DNA from: Gloeocapsopsis sp. IPPAS B-1203
GTDB taxonomy: Bacteria > Cyanobacteriota > Cyanobacteriia > Cyanobacteriales > Chroococcidiopsidaceae
Reading direction: 5' to 3'
Assembly (NCBI RefSeq): GCF_002749975.1
Contig: NZ_PEIG01000006.1
Span: 1 to 64,000, forward strand
DNA length: 64,000 nt
Under the pieces are notes generated by a model. That model was not told the origin of the DNA, searched no databases, and saw only the letters and a list, made by a program, of their open reading frames with translations. Position numbers and translations under genes: made by a program. Below are positions 39,668 through 50,077 of this stretch, in pieces (the first letter of the stretch is position 1; each line of letters opens with the position of its first letter).

Positions 39668-40195
39668 TTAGTTTTTATTATTGTGGTGGCGTGCTTTTGC
39701 CATGATAGCTTGAATATAGTCAGTCTTGGCATTAGTATAAGCTTCGCGATCGGTTTTGAAACGTTCGGCTAATTGACGTTTCAGAGCGGTGTAATATTGT
39801 ACTTCTTCGGGATGCGATCGCAAATAATCGCGAAATAACACACGTTCCCATAAAGTACTATCTGCCTGAACTATATGTAGGTGGTGAGTGCGCTGCAAAC
39901 CATAAGGTGGCATTCCTTTAACTAAGAACATTCGCTCGTCGCGATGGGGATCTTCTTGCCAGTAAACGTATTTCAGTGCTTCTAATAGTGAAACGTGACG
40001 TTTAGCTTCTTCTAAAGAATGCACGCCAACCAAAAGATCAAGAATTGGTTTCGCGGCTAAGCCAGGAACTGCAGTGCTGCCAAAGTGTTCAATTTGTGTA
40101 ACTAATTCTCCCAGTACTTGCCAAATCGTTGTGGCTTCCTCTTCAAACTGCTGCGACCAACGGGGATCGTATTCAACAATAATTATTTCATCCAT
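39668..40195 (-). CDS. GrpB/UPF0157 family protein
   Basis: 175 residues of the GrpB family, a nucleotidyltransferase-like fold of uncertain substrate. VEYDPRWSQQFEEEATTIW, the strand-loop QIEHFGSTAVPGLAAKPILDLLVGV (in part, with the GS and DxxV core), and HLHIVQADSTLWERVLFRDYLR are characteristic. Known relatives are sometimes fused to dephospho-CoA kinase. Stand-alone here. Confidence 0.9.
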   Translation of the reverse strand: MDEIIIVEYDPRWSQQFEEEATTIWQVLGELVTQIEHFGSTAVPGLAAKPILDLLVGVHSLEEAKRHVSLLEALKYVYWQEDPHRDERMFLVKGMPPYGLQRTHHLHIVQADSTLWERVLFRDYLRSHPEEVQYYTALKRQLAERFKTDREAYTNAKTDYIQAIMAKARHHNNKN

Positions 40196-40248
40196 AGATC
40201 ATATCTAAAGCTAGGGTTTAGCAATGCCAAACCCTACTTGTCTAACTT

Positions 40249-40974
40249 CTAGAATCCTCTTTTATCAATTGTTAAACTGCTAGCATGACCAATTTCATCA
40301 GCAGCGGGATCTTGCGAAGGTACACTATACTCTGACTCAATGACATGAAATGATCCTTGCCCGAGTGTTACAAACGCAAATCCATTTCCATTTGTTGTTA
40401 ACATTTTGCCTCTATATTCCACAGTAGCTCCCTGCTGGGGTTTACCTCTGTACAATACAAGAACTTTTAAAGTTCCTCCTGCGCCAACTGTAAAGGGGTC
40501 TTGCTGTGGAATGATTTCTAAAGGTAAACCGAACCACAACGAAACTAATCCTGATGATTCATAAAAGGCTTTTGCATACTTGTAAGTATGAACAACATTG
40601 GTTTGTTCGTTGTTAGCCGCTAGCGCATCAGGGCGAAAAACATTGATATAGTTATTGTCTCTAACAACGAAGTAGCCATTATTATGGCGAGCAGTTAAAG
40701 CAACAATCTTACGTTGTGGAACTAAAGTCACACCATTATATCTGCGCTGCACCGAAAGCTGAACAGGATGTACTGCTTCATCGTAAGCTCTGGCACTTTG
40801 AAACTTAATTGAATCATACGGGTCTGCTTCGTTAAGTTCTGGATGACCGTATAAAATCTTTAATTCTCCTGGTTTTTCTTCTCTATCAATCCAAATACTA
40901 TGAGCAAAAGCAGGTTGAATTAATAATGGGAGAAGTGTTGCACTCAGCACCAATTTTAAAAACTTGAGCGCCAT
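40249..40974 (-). CDS. Exported DUF4198-type protein (metal-uptake associated)
   Basis: 241 residues from ATG (MALKFLKLVLSATLLPLLIQ); residues 1-25 form a signal peptide cut after AFA. The mature N-terminus HSIWIDREEKPGELKILYGHPE puts a histidine first and matches the DUF4198 family, which occurs near nickel, cobalt and zinc uptake genes. A C-terminal Ig-like repeat (GKPQQGATVEYRGKMLTTNGNGFAFVTL, in part) follows. The Zur/Fur-like palindrome upstream fits a role in metal acquisition. The metal itself is not shown. Confidence 0.72.
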   Translation of the reverse strand: MALKFLKLVLSATLLPLLIQPAFAHSIWIDREEKPGELKILYGHPELNEADPYDSIKFQSARAYDEAVHPVQLSVQRRYNGVTLVPQRKIVALTARHNNGYFVVRDNNYINVFRPDALAANNEQTNVVHTYKYAKAFYESSGLVSLWFGLPLEIIPQQDPFTVGAGGTLKVLVLYRGKPQQGATVEYRGKMLTTNGNGFAFVTLGQGSFHVIESEYSVPSQDPAADEIGHASSLTIDKRGF

Positions 40975-41028
40975 TTGAGTTTCCTCGTCAGTTTTTGTTG
41001 TTCGTACTTGAACCACAAACTTATTTTT

Positions 41029-41043
41029 TGAGAATGATAATCA
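41029..41043 (-). promoter_or_regulatory. Zur/Fur-type operator upstream of the DUF4198 gene
   Basis: TGAGAATGATAATCA matches the 7-1-7 palindrome TGATAATNATTATCA of cyanobacterial Zur/Fur boxes at all but two defined positions. It lies 55 bases before the ATG. Confidence 0.6.
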
Positions 41044-41517
41044 AGTACTAAAGCTATAAATAAACGGTGTTTTGATCGCACCACAATCCCTGGGCAGGGC
41101 ATTTATTTGTTAGTTGTAAAATAAATAAAATAAACTTTAAAAATAACAACAAAATTAATTGATTTTTATAACTTAATTGAATACTGTTTATCTTGATTTA
41201 ATTGAATTTTAATGTATTGCGTTGTACGTAATACGTAAAATGTTGAGGAATAAATGAAGATAAAGCTATATAAAGAAATGCTTATTGAGAGATTTAACTC
41301 ACCATATTAAACTTATAAAATATATCAAGGTGATAATCAATTTTGAAATAGTAAATACGCAGGCGATCGCAGTCGCAGCCGAATAATGCTATGACTGAGA
41401 ACAATCGGTTTTTCGAGCAAAATGTAAAGAGTCACCAACAGCCGAAATTTGGAATTAAATTTTGTTAAGATTGGAGGCGACGAATAGCGATCGCCTTTTT
41501 GCGCGTGGAGACTTTGA
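41044..41517. other. AT-rich intergenic region before the ABC-F gene
   Basis: Non-coding and AT-rich, with two HIP1 sites (about 41363 and 41489). A second GATAATCA half-site occurs near 41332. No gene is supported. Confidence 0.5.
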
Positions 41518-43206
41518 ATGCTGCGACTAGAACATATCAGTAAAATCTACCCCACTGGCGAAGTTCTCAAGGATGTTAACTGGGAAGTCAAAAGTGGCGA
41601 TCGCATTGGTTTAGTTGGAGTGAATGGTGCAGGGAAATCCACTCAACTAAAAATTATTGCTGGAGAAATTGAACCAACATCAGGAGAGGTTATCCGTCCA
41701 GCTAGTCTACACGTTGCTTATTTGACGCAAGAATTTGAGGTCGATCCTGGGCGCACAGTCCGCGAAGAATTTTGGACAGTATTCAAGCAAGCTAATGAGG
41801 TGCAACAATTGCTTGCACAGGTACAGCGCGATATGGAAACTGCGACGCCTGAAGAATTAGATCGCTTAATTCATAAACTTGATCGCCTGCAACGTACCTT
41901 TGAAGCATTAGATGGATACGGACTCGAAGCACAAATCGAGAAAATTTTACCAGAAATGGGTTTTGAGCCAACTGACGGCGATCGCTTAGTCAGTTCTTTT
42001 AGTGGCGGTTGGCAGATGCGGATGAGTTTAGGCAAGATTCTCCTGCAAAAACCAGACTTATTGCTGCTAGACGAACCAACAAACCATCTTGACTTAGAAA
42101 CTATTGAGTGGCTAGAAAACTACTTAAAAAACTTGACCACTCCGATGGTGATCGTTTCCCACGACCGCGAGTTTCTCGATCGGCTGTGTACGCAAATTGT
42201 CGAAACTGAACGCGGCGTTTCCACGACTTATTTAGGTAACTATTCTGCCTACTTACAGCAAAAAGCAGAAGCACAAGTTGCACAAATGAGTGCTTACGAA
42301 CGTCAGCAAAAGGATTTAGAAAAGCAACAAACGTTTGTTGATCGCTTTCGTGCCAGCGCAACACGCAGTACTCAAGCGAAAAGCCGCGAAAAACAACTTG
42401 AAAAAATTGAGCGAATTGAAGCACCAGTAGCAAGTTTAAGAAGTCTTCACTTTCGCTTTCCACCTGCACCTCGTAGTGGTAGAGAAGTTGTATTGATCAA
42501 GGACTTGGTACATATTTATGCAGAGAAGATTCTCTTTTTAGGCGCGAATCTGTTAATCGAGCGCGGCGATCGCATTGCCTTTCTTGGTCCAAATGGTGCA
42601 GGTAAATCTACTCTCCTACGCTTAATGATGGAGTTAGAGCCACCTTCTGAAGGCATCGTTAAGTTAGGAAATCATAACGTAATTCCTGGTTATTTTGAGC
42701 AAAATCAGGCGGAGGCGTTGGAACTTCATAAAACTGTGATGGAAACAATTCACGATGAAGTCCCAGATTGGAAAAACGAGGAAGTCCGGACGCTGCTAGG
42801 GCGCTTTTTATTTAGTGGTGACACAGTATTTAAGCAAGTTGCTGCCTTGAGCGGAGGAGAAAAAGCACGACTAGCTTTAGCAAAGATGCTTTTATGTCCA
42901 GCTAATTTACTGATTTTAGATGAACCGACGAATCATTTGGATATTCCTGCTAAAGAAATGCTTGAAGAAGCAATTCAACACTATGATGGAACAGTAATTA
43001 TCGTTTCCCACGATCGCTATTTTATTTCTCAGGTAGCAAACAAAATAGTTGAGATTCGCGATGGAGAATTTCGGCTGTATAACGGAGATTATCACTATTA
43101 TTTGGAGAAAATAGCTGCTGAAAAAGAACAAGCACGGTTAGCGGCGATCGCTGCTGAAAAAGCTGCCAAGAAAGCAGCTAAAGCAACTACCAAACGGAAA
43201 TCATAA
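41518..43206 (+). CDS. ABC-F family ATPase (ribosome-associated type)
   Basis: 562 residues with two ATP-binding cassettes and no membrane domain. The first cassette has Walker A GVNGAGKST and signature SFSGGWQMRMSLG; the second has GPNGAGKST and LSGGEKARLALAKML, each with LLLDEPTNHLD. A basic linker (residues about 240-320, ATRSTQAKSREKQLEKIERI) is the P-site-tRNA interaction motif region. The Ala/Lys tail (EKAAKKAAKATTKRKS) is typical. ABC-F proteins rescue or tune stalled ribosomes; the subfamily (EttA, Uup, YfmR or YheS) was not resolved by eye. Confidence 0.92.
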   Translation: MLRLEHISKIYPTGEVLKDVNWEVKSGDRIGLVGVNGAGKSTQLKIIAGEIEPTSGEVIRPASLHVAYLTQEFEVDPGRTVREEFWTVFKQANEVQQLLAQVQRDMETATPEELDRLIHKLDRLQRTFEALDGYGLEAQIEKILPEMGFEPTDGDRLVSSFSGGWQMRMSLGKILLQKPDLLLLDEPTNHLDLETIEWLENYLKNLTTPMVIVSHDREFLDRLCTQIVETERGVSTTYLGNYSAYLQQKAEAQVAQMSAYERQQKDLEKQQTFVDRFRASATRSTQAKSREKQLEKIERIEAPVASLRSLHFRFPPAPRSGREVVLIKDLVHIYAEKILFLGANLLIERGDRIAFLGPNGAGKSTLLRLMMELEPPSEGIVKLGNHNVIPGYFEQNQAEALELHKTVMETIHDEVPDWKNEEVRTLLGRFLFSGDTVFKQVAALSGGEKARLALAKMLLCPANLLILDEPTNHLDIPAKEMLEEAIQHYDGTVIIVSHDRYFISQVANKIVEIRDGEFRLYNGDYHYYLEKIAAEKEQARLAAIAAEKAAKKAAKATTKRKS

Positions 43207-43423
43207 ATGCTTTCTCTACGGGGATCAAAGAAAAGCACAAGGATTTTAATGTTAAATCCAAAAAAACTGAGAATCTTGACACAAACAGCGATCCCCACTT
43301 TAAAAAGTCACCAAAGTGGCAAAAATATCTGATAATTGCAAGAATAGGCAAAAATATACTTGCAGTAGCAAGTAGCAATGGTATCATTGCGGTGAGTTAT
43401 TTAAAGTAAAGGGCAACAAAATT

Positions 43424-45025
43424 ATGACCCAAGCACCTGTTGCTCCCGTGGTGCTAGTCATTTTAGACGGGTGGGGCTATCGAGAAGAAGCAGACGGTAA
43501 CGCGATCGCTGCGGCTAAAGTCCCAGTAATGGATAGCCTCTGGCACACATATCCTCGAACTCTTATCAAAACTTCAGGTAAGGCAGTAGGTTTGCCAGAA
43601 GGTCAGATGGGAAACTCTGAAGTAGGGCATCTTAATATCGGTGCAGGGCGCGTTGTACCACAAGAATTAGTACGAATTTCTGATGCAGTAGAAGATGGAT
43701 CAATCCATCAAAACGCAGCGCTATTACAAGTGTGTCAAGATGTTCGCGAGCGTAATGGCAAGTTGCATTTGATTGGTCTTTGCTCAGAAGGTGGTGTTCA
43801 TTCTCACGTTAACCATTTGTTAGGATTGCTTGACTTTGCTAAAGCCCAAGGCATGACTCAAGTATGTATTCATGCAATTACAGATGGTCGCGATACAATG
43901 CCCACAGAGGGTGTTGGTATCATTCAGTTGATTCAAGACTATACCGCAAGGATTGGTATCGGGGAAATTGTCACAATTAGCGGACGATATTACGCAATGG
44001 ATCGCGATCGCCGTTGGGATCGAGTTAAACTTGCCTACGATGTGATGGCTCAAGATGGAGAAGGAGATGGTCGCTCTGCTCTTGAAATTTTACAAGCTTC
44101 CTACGATGCCGGAGTCACCGATGAGTTTGTCGTTCCTCATCGTGTAGCATCAGGAGCGGTAGCATCAGGTGATGGAGTTATCTTCTTCAATTTTCGTCCA
44201 GATCGAGCAAGACAACTTACCCAAGCCTTTGTTGCGCCAGAATTCGATGGCTTTGAGCGCAAAGAGAAGATTAAACCTTTATCCTTTGTCACATTTACGC
44301 AGTACGATCCTGAGCTATCAGTAGCGGTTGCTTTTACACCACAAAACTTGAACAATATCTTAGGGCAAGTAATCTCTGAACATGGGCTTAAACAATTTCG
44401 CACAGCAGAAACCGAAAAGTATGCCCACGTTACCTACTTCTTCAACGGTGGTTTAGAAGAACCATTTGCAGGCGAAGAGCGAGAACTTGTCATGAGTCCG
44501 ATGGTAGCAACTTACGATCGCGCTCCGAGTATGTCAGCTGAAGCTGTGACTGATGTTGCTACTAATGCAATTAAACAAGGTATTTACTCCTTGGTGGTGA
44601 TCAATTACGCTAATCCTGACATGGTGGGACACACAGGACAAATAGAAGCAACCGTCCAAGCACTAGAAACAGTTGATACTTGTTTAGGACGTTTGCTAGA
44701 AAGTATCAGTCAAGCAGGTGGCACTGCTATTGTCACAGCAGATCATGGCAATGCTGAATATATGCGAGATCCACAAGGCAATCCTTGGACGGCGCATACA
44801 ACTAACCCCGTACCGCTGATCTTAATTGAAGGCGAACGAGCTAAAATACCAGGGTATGGTGGAGACGTCAGTTTGCGTAGCGGTGGTCGTTTGTGTGATA
44901 TTGCTCCAACTATTTTGGACATACTCCAGCTACCGCAGCCATCCGAGATGACTGGACACTCGCTGCTAAAACCAGTTGGGGATCAGAATCAAAGAATACG
45001 TACTCCCGTGCAATCGGCTCTATAA
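43424..45025 (+). CDS. gpmI: 2,3-bisphosphoglycerate-independent phosphoglycerate mutase
   Basis: 533 residues. Interconverts 3- and 2-phosphoglycerate with two Mn ions. PVVLVILDGWGYR holds the first metal ligand Asp, the phosphoserine is S65 in QMGNSEVGHLNIGAGR, and TADHGNAEYM completes the second metal site. Full length. secG follows 34 bases later. Confidence 0.97.
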   Translation: MTQAPVAPVVLVILDGWGYREEADGNAIAAAKVPVMDSLWHTYPRTLIKTSGKAVGLPEGQMGNSEVGHLNIGAGRVVPQELVRISDAVEDGSIHQNAALLQVCQDVRERNGKLHLIGLCSEGGVHSHVNHLLGLLDFAKAQGMTQVCIHAITDGRDTMPTEGVGIIQLIQDYTARIGIGEIVTISGRYYAMDRDRRWDRVKLAYDVMAQDGEGDGRSALEILQASYDAGVTDEFVVPHRVASGAVASGDGVIFFNFRPDRARQLTQAFVAPEFDGFERKEKIKPLSFVTFTQYDPELSVAVAFTPQNLNNILGQVISEHGLKQFRTAETEKYAHVTYFFNGGLEEPFAGEERELVMSPMVATYDRAPSMSAEAVTDVATNAIKQGIYSLVVINYANPDMVGHTGQIEATVQALETVDTCLGRLLESISQAGGTAIVTADHGNAEYMRDPQGNPWTAHTTNPVPLILIEGERAKIPGYGGDVSLRSGGRLCDIAPTILDILQLPQPSEMTGHSLLKPVGDQNQRIRTPVQSAL

Positions 45026-45059
45026 AGCCCGTTAGTTTTTATTTTTGGAGTTGATCGGC

Positions 45060-45293
45060 ATGACAGTTTACAACATTGTAGAAGTCCTCTGGGTAATATC
45101 TGCGATTGGTTTAACAGTTTTGGTACTGTTACATAGTCCCAAAGGAGATGGTATTGGTGCGATCGGCGGACAAGCACAATTATTTAGTAGCACTAAAAGC
45201 GCGGAAACTACCCTAAATCGCGTGACTTGGACACTTGCAGTACTTTTTCTGAGTTTCACTGTTGTTCTTAGTGCTAATTGGTTAACTCAGTAA
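45060..45293 (+). CDS. secG: Preprotein translocase subunit SecG
   Basis: 77 residues with two hydrophobic segments (about 5-23 and 53-71) joined by the conserved HSPKGDGIGAIGGQAQLFSS loop. ATG start after TTGGAG; an upstream TTG at 45045 is less likely. Accessory subunit of SecYEG, probably co-transcribed with gpmI. Confidence 0.93.
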   Translation: MTVYNIVEVLWVISAIGLTVLVLLHSPKGDGIGAIGGQAQLFSSTKSAETTLNRVTWTLAVLFLSFTVVLSANWLTQ

Positions 45294-45315
45294 CCTAGTT
45301 GCATTGATTTTATTA

Positions 45316-46107
45316 ATGCGAATCAAGTCTGTTTTACGGCAGATTTTTATGTGGGGATTAGCTGCGATCGCAGCACTGTTAGTTGTTTTACACGGCAATA
45401 GTGTTGGTAGTAATTCATTGGTTATCGCAGCGGAAACACCTCAATCGCAACACAGTGAATCAGTAATTTTACCACCTTCAAAGCCACATCCTCTTCCCGC
45501 TACCTTAGCTCAGTGGTACGATCAAACTAATAGTGATGATTACTTTCTAGAAGTTAAACCAACAAAAATTGGTTACTTGATCTGGTCGCAATTTCCAATT
45601 AAGGTTTATATCCAACAACCACAACTAGAAAGTAGCGATGCAGATATCTTACAAAGCTGGGCGAATGAAGTTTTACAGGCAATTCAAGAGTGGAGCGTCT
45701 ATCTACCTTTGCAAGTGATAGCACAACCCGAAGGCGCTGACATCAAAATTATGCGCTCATCTCCTCCATTAAGAATAGCCCCTAATCAAATGCCACGAGC
45801 ACGTTCTGCAGAAACAAGCTACGAGTTTTACATTAACAGCAACAACTTGCTATCACATCGTTGCTCTATTTTACTTAGTCCTAGTCAAGCAGGTCAGTAT
45901 CTTCAAGCGGCAGCACGGCATGAGTTTGGTCATGCCTTAGGAATTTGGGGACATAGTTCATTACAAAGTGATGCTTTATACTTTGCTCAAGTACGCAATC
46001 CTCCCCTAATCTCTGCTAGAGATGCGAACACGCTCAAGCGTATCTATGAACAACCAACACAATTAGGATGGTCATTACAGAGACATAGAGCTGATATCAA
46101 CTCGTAA
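45316..46107 (+). CDS. Matrixin-like zinc metalloprotease, membrane-anchored or exported
   Basis: 263 residues from ATG (TTG at 45304 is possible). An N-terminal hydrophobic segment (about 8-26) acts as anchor or signal. The zinc site is HEFGHALGIWGH (about residues 202-213), a metzincin HExxHxxG followed by the GH variant seen in bacterial matrixins. The Met-turn position reads DALY where relatives have DVMY. NPPLISARDANTLKRIYEQP matches the family end. Substrate unknown. It follows secG by 22 bases. Confidence 0.82.
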   Translation: MRIKSVLRQIFMWGLAAIAALLVVLHGNSVGSNSLVIAAETPQSQHSESVILPPSKPHPLPATLAQWYDQTNSDDYFLEVKPTKIGYLIWSQFPIKVYIQQPQLESSDADILQSWANEVLQAIQEWSVYLPLQVIAQPEGADIKIMRSSPPLRIAPNQMPRARSAETSYEFYINSNNLLSHRCSILLSPSQAGQYLQAAARHEFGHALGIWGHSSLQSDALYFAQVRNPPLISARDANTLKRIYEQPTQLGWSLQRHRADINS

Positions 46108-46166
46108 TACTCTCTTCTCCTCTGTCCTACTTCTTCACCCTACGGGCAAAGCACCACCTTGCCCCT

Positions 46167-47315
46167 CTATGCTCCGCGACTCAAATGAAAATGTTGTTGC
46201 TCCAAAACTTGAGCATACAGCTTTTCTAACTGAGTAATGTTCTGGCTAAGCGTATAGCGTTCTACAACTCGCTGACGTGCTTTGTCACCTAATAAAGTGG
46301 TTAACTCAGGATGGTCTTGAAAAAGTGGCAGCAAGGTTCGTAGCTGCGATTCTACCCGACGTGGAGTGAGAATAACACCAGCACCAGCTTCTAAAACTTC
46401 TCCATCTGCACCAACATCAGTCGCTAAGCAAGCAACACCGCAAGCCATAGCCTCTAGTAGAGAAATCGAAAGTCCTTCGACCAAGGATGGCAAAATAAAT
46501 ACGTCACAACCTCGGAGAATTTCAATTCGCTGTTCTTCTTCTGCAATAAAACCAAGCCAATGAATCCCATGTTCAGGACCATAGAATGGTTCTAGCGAAG
46601 GTGTTAAAGGACCATCACCCACAATGAGCAATTTACTCTGTGGATGCATTTCTGAATACTTCCAGGCGCGTAGCAGTGGCTCTACATTCTTCTCTGGAGC
46701 AAGGCGACCTTGGTAAATAAATAAACGCTTGGCGTTGAACCTTGCTTTGATTTTCGATGAGCCAGGAGAGTATTTATGAATTTCTACTCCATTGGGGATG
46801 ACAGCAATATTTTCAGGTAAGAGTCCCAATCGAGATAATAACTCACGCTGCACCTGAGAAAAAACGATGACGCGATCGTAGTTTACTAAAAATGGAGCAT
46901 AGAGTTGGTAAGCCAAAAGCTGTGTTCCCGATTTCAGCTTCGCTCCCTTGCCAGCAAAAGGAGTATGAAAAGTTGCAATCAGTGGCAAATTCAATTCTCC
47001 ACAGATATCTGGTAAGAGAAAGTCAAGTGGGGACAATGTTAATGACGCATGCACTAAGTCAGGTTTGAGTTGCCGTAAAGATTGACTCAAGACCTTGGCA
47101 GCTTTGAGAGTTGGAATTGTATAAACTTGCGATTTGTACAGAAATGGCAAAGAAACTTCTGGACAATCGGGCCAGTTATCTGGCTCTGCCTCCTCTTGCG
47201 CAAAGTGAAGAAAGCTGACTTGATGTCCCCGTTCCAACAAAGCATTGGTGACTTCTCGGCTATACGTGACATTGCCACAAAAGGGTGATTTTTTTCCAAT
47301 CCAGGCAATATGCAT
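46167..47315 (-). CDS. Family 4 glycosyltransferase
   Basis: 382 residues, GT-B fold. The N-terminal domain has VTYSREVTNALLERGHQVSFL and the C-terminal donor domain has FIYQGRLAPEKNVEPLLRAW, then GCDVFILPSLVEGLSISLLEAMACGVACLATDVGA (in part) with the EGLS...EAMACG donor motif. It transfers a sugar from a nucleotide donor, and the acceptor is unknown. Starts at an ATG 30 bases after the last upstream stop in frame. Confidence 0.88.
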   Translation of the reverse strand: MHIAWIGKKSPFCGNVTYSREVTNALLERGHQVSFLHFAQEEAEPDNWPDCPEVSLPFLYKSQVYTIPTLKAAKVLSQSLRQLKPDLVHASLTLSPLDFLLPDICGELNLPLIATFHTPFAGKGAKLKSGTQLLAYQLYAPFLVNYDRVIVFSQVQRELLSRLGLLPENIAVIPNGVEIHKYSPGSSKIKARFNAKRLFIYQGRLAPEKNVEPLLRAWKYSEMHPQSKLLIVGDGPLTPSLEPFYGPEHGIHWLGFIAEEEQRIEILRGCDVFILPSLVEGLSISLLEAMACGVACLATDVGADGEVLEAGAGVILTPRRVESQLRTLLPLFQDHPELTTLLGDKARQRVVERYTLSQNITQLEKLYAQVLEQQHFHLSRGA

Positions 47316-47507
47316 TCAGGTTGAGGTGCGATTTTCTCAGTTAAGTAAGCATGAAGGTGAGAGGCACTAAGGTACTTGTAGGCACTTGGGTGGAAACAGA
47401 AATACGCCAGCAACAAATTTTGATTGGCTAACGAGTTATCTTTTCTTACGCCTCATGACTTTTACCGTTAGTCCTTTTCCCATACCTTGTTGATTAAAGT
47501 TGAGAGT

Positions 47508-49037
47508 TTATGTCTCTGTACGGCAAATATACCAGGTTAGGATACCTCCTGCGATCGCAGCTGCGGCTAAACTCAAAAAAACTGCCTGTAATCCGATGAA
47601 TGTCTCGGCTACTCCGGCTAAAGCTAGTGGTAGGGTTAAAGCAATGTTGATTACATTGTTTTGCAGTCCGAAAATTTTTCCCCGCATTTCTGGAGAAGTT
47701 TCCTTTTGAATTGCCGTTTGCATGGGAATCGCGACTAAAGAGGCAAACCCGCCTAAAAGTGTAATCAATAGCAGTACTAACAAAAGATTTTCAGTAAATA
47801 TAGCTAAACCAATTAGACACCCCGCAATTCCCATCGAGCCATAAAGACTCAGTTGAATCGCAGCAAAGCGCTGACCATATTGACCTAAAAGTGTTGCACC
47901 AGCAGCAATTCCCACACCTCCAGCAGCGAGTAAAAAGCCAAACTGAGAAGATTTCAGCCCAGGAATAACTTCAGCCATGCGCACAGCCAAAACAGCAAGT
48001 GCTGCAAAAATTGAAAACAAGATCACCAGTTGAATTAAAGCAGTACGAATCCGGTGGTTTTTTCCCAGATATTGGAATCCATCACGCAAATCTTGCCAAA
48101 CGTGAGGAGATTCTTGCTCGAATCGACGCTCTTTTTCTCCAGTCTTCAACAACATGAGCAAGCAACCAGCGATCGCATAACTACCACCAACGACGAGTTC
48201 TTTGCCAATTTCAGACCCAAATTGCATTGTCACTGCATCAGCAATTGCGAGTAGCGGTTCACCTACAGCAAACCCAACGACAACTAATGCCATCATTGTT
48301 GTGGTGTACAAAGAATTTGCTGACAATAAATGACGTCGTTCTACTATCAAAGGAATTGCAGCCTGCTCTGCCGGAGCAAAAAATTGTGTCAACGTAGAAA
48401 CTAGAAAAGACAATGCCAATAAAATGGCAAAACCTGTTGGTAGGCTACCTACTGCGTTCCAGTCCTGAGTCATCCATAAAAGTACTGGAATTGCCAGAAC
48501 CAAGCCACCACGTAATAAATTAGTGACTACTAGCACTGCTTTTTTTGACCATCTATCTACAAACACACCTGCAACTGAACCAAACAATACTGCAGGAATT
48601 GTAAAAGCCATCATAATTGCTGATACCCAACCGCTGATACTTTGATTGCTAGCTTGGAAACGACTGGAAATAATCGCAATCATTAAGACTAAATAAACTT
48701 TATCTGCCAGCTGAGAAAAAACTTGACCGCTCCATAAAGCAAGAAAATTGCGATTTTTTAAGACAGGCAAAAAACCTAATTCTTCTGGTTCATTATCAAC
48801 TGACGTTGTTGCTGTAGAGTCTTCTATAATATCCTGACTGTTGTGTCTAGGAATACTACCGCTAACTCCTCGATCGACTTGGCTTCCAGAACTGCTCGTC
48901 GTGTTTTCTTGTGAAACTTGATAAACATAGGAAATATCCGGAGATTGACGAGCAGATGAGTCCTTACACCTATGGATACTATTGCAGTTAGGAGATGGTA
49001 AAAAATTTGTATTAAGATTAGACGGTTGCATCATCAT
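47508..49037 (-). CDS. MFS transporter (enterobactin-exporter/MFS_3 type)
   Basis: About 509 residues with 11-12 hydrophobic segments from residue 85 on ([25 protein letters not shown], in part). The loop [24 protein letters not shown] has the MFS motif A pattern (G-x-x-x-D-R-x-x-K). An unusual soluble N-terminus of about 80 residues, Ser/Asn-rich, precedes TM1. The start is one of three consecutive ATGs inside the recO end, so the two genes overlap by about 20 bases and are coupled. Efflux substrate unknown. Confidence 0.85.
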   Translation of the reverse strand: MMMQPSNLNTNFLPSPNCNSIHRCKDSSARQSPDISYVYQVSQENTTSSSGSQVDRGVSGSIPRHNSQDIIEDSTATTSVDNEPEELGFLPVLKNRNFLALWSGQVFSQLADKVYLVLMIAIISSRFQASNQSISGWVSAIMMAFTIPAVLFGSVAGVFVDRWSKKAVLVVTNLLRGGLVLAIPVLLWMTQDWNAVGSLPTGFAILLALSFLVSTLTQFFAPAEQAAIPLIVERRHLLSANSLYTTTMMALVVVGFAVGEPLLAIADAVTMQFGSEIGKELVVGGSYAIAGCLLMLLKTGEKERRFEQESPHVWQDLRDGFQYLGKNHRIRTALIQLVILFSIFAALAVLAVRMAEVIPGLKSSQFGFLLAAGGVGIAAGATLLGQYGQRFAAIQLSLYGSMGIAGCLIGLAIFTENLLLVLLLITLLGGFASLVAIPMQTAIQKETSPEMRGKIFGLQNNVINIALTLPLALAGVAETFIGLQAVFLSLAAAAIAGGILTWYICRTET

Positions 49038-50013
49038 TTGTAGAAGTCGGCAAAGCAAAATAACTATCGATTAGGGCAGCAGAGCGAATTGGGCGACCGA
49101 AATGATACTGAGCATATTGTCGTAAAATTTGCTCAATGAATATCCAGTTAACATCTGTATTAGTGTCTGTTGTTAATGCTTTGAGTTGATTTAACTCAGC
49201 TTGGGATAGCTGTTGTAATATGGTCAGTTCTTGAGAATCAATCCGGCTAATTAACATAGGTGTTTCTTGCCGATGCACAATCGTCTGATAGCTTTGCCCA
49301 TGCTCTGTTACACTTCTTGGTTGAGGAGTAGTTTTGGTTGGATAAGTTCCATCAGAGGCATCATGGTAAGGTTCTGCGCTCGTGCTTACCGAACCAGTTT
49401 TAGGTGATATGTTGCGCCCCTCCTTTTGCATGTGTTCCAGTGCAGTTAAACTGACAATTCCACCTGCAGCAGCACTAAATCCTACTTGCCACTGCGAATT
49501 GCTGAAGTCGGGTTTTAACGAAATTCCGCTTAAACAACAACTTTGCACTTGAGGGGCAATTCCTGCGAGTGCAAGCAAGTGAAAAACTGCATGACACAGA
49601 TGGGCGATCGCCAAACGCGGCTGATTTTTAGGTAGTTTTTCTAATCTACTCAGATGCTCGCTAAGTAAACAAAATAGCTCTTCTTGCGGTTGTTCGCTCA
49701 ATGCTTGATACAAAGTCATTTCTGCCAAGTATTGGCTAGCAGCTAACTTACCAAGATCTTGATTTAAACCTGGGTATGATTCCTGGGTTTCGGCTTGTGT
49801 AATTTTATCAAGCGATCGCCCTTTAGCAATTAACAATTCATTAACAACAAACAAGCCACTTCTGCCACTTAAGCTGGAATTGTGTTTTCGCGAACCAGGC
49901 GCTACTGCTCTAATTAAACCAAACTCGCGCGTTAGGATCGTCAGCAATCGATCTGATTCACCTAATGCCATACTTTTCAGATTTATCCCAGTGGCTTTGT
50001 AAGTTCGACTCAT
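49018..50013 (-). CDS. recO: DNA repair protein RecO
   Basis: 331 residues. The N-terminal OB fold begins [20 protein letters not shown] and has [23 protein letters not shown] (in part); the helical part is [35 protein letters not shown] (in part). Loads RecA through RecFOR. The zinc-finger region has only a CC pair, and a poorly conserved insert of about 50 residues (around 205-260, Ser/Thr/Pro-rich) makes it longer than E. coli RecO (242), a common feature in cyanobacteria. Confidence 0.9.
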   Translation of the reverse strand: MSRTYKATGINLKSMALGESDRLLTILTREFGLIRAVAPGSRKHNSSLSGRSGLFVVNELLIAKGRSLDKITQAETQESYPGLNQDLGKLAASQYLAEMTLYQALSEQPQEELFCLLSEHLSRLEKLPKNQPRLAIAHLCHAVFHLLALAGIAPQVQSCCLSGISLKPDFSNSQWQVGFSAAAGGIVSLTALEHMQKEGRNISPKTGSVSTSAEPYHDASDGTYPTKTTPQPRSVTEHGQSYQTIVHRQETPMLISRIDSQELTILQQLSQAELNQLKALTTDTNTDVNWIFIEQILRQYAQYHFGRPIRSAALIDSYFALPTSTNDDATV

Positions 50014-50077
50014 AAATTAGGTGCTAAGGGCTAGAGATAGAAAATCAATTGTCAATAACGATAAGGCAACAATCCTC

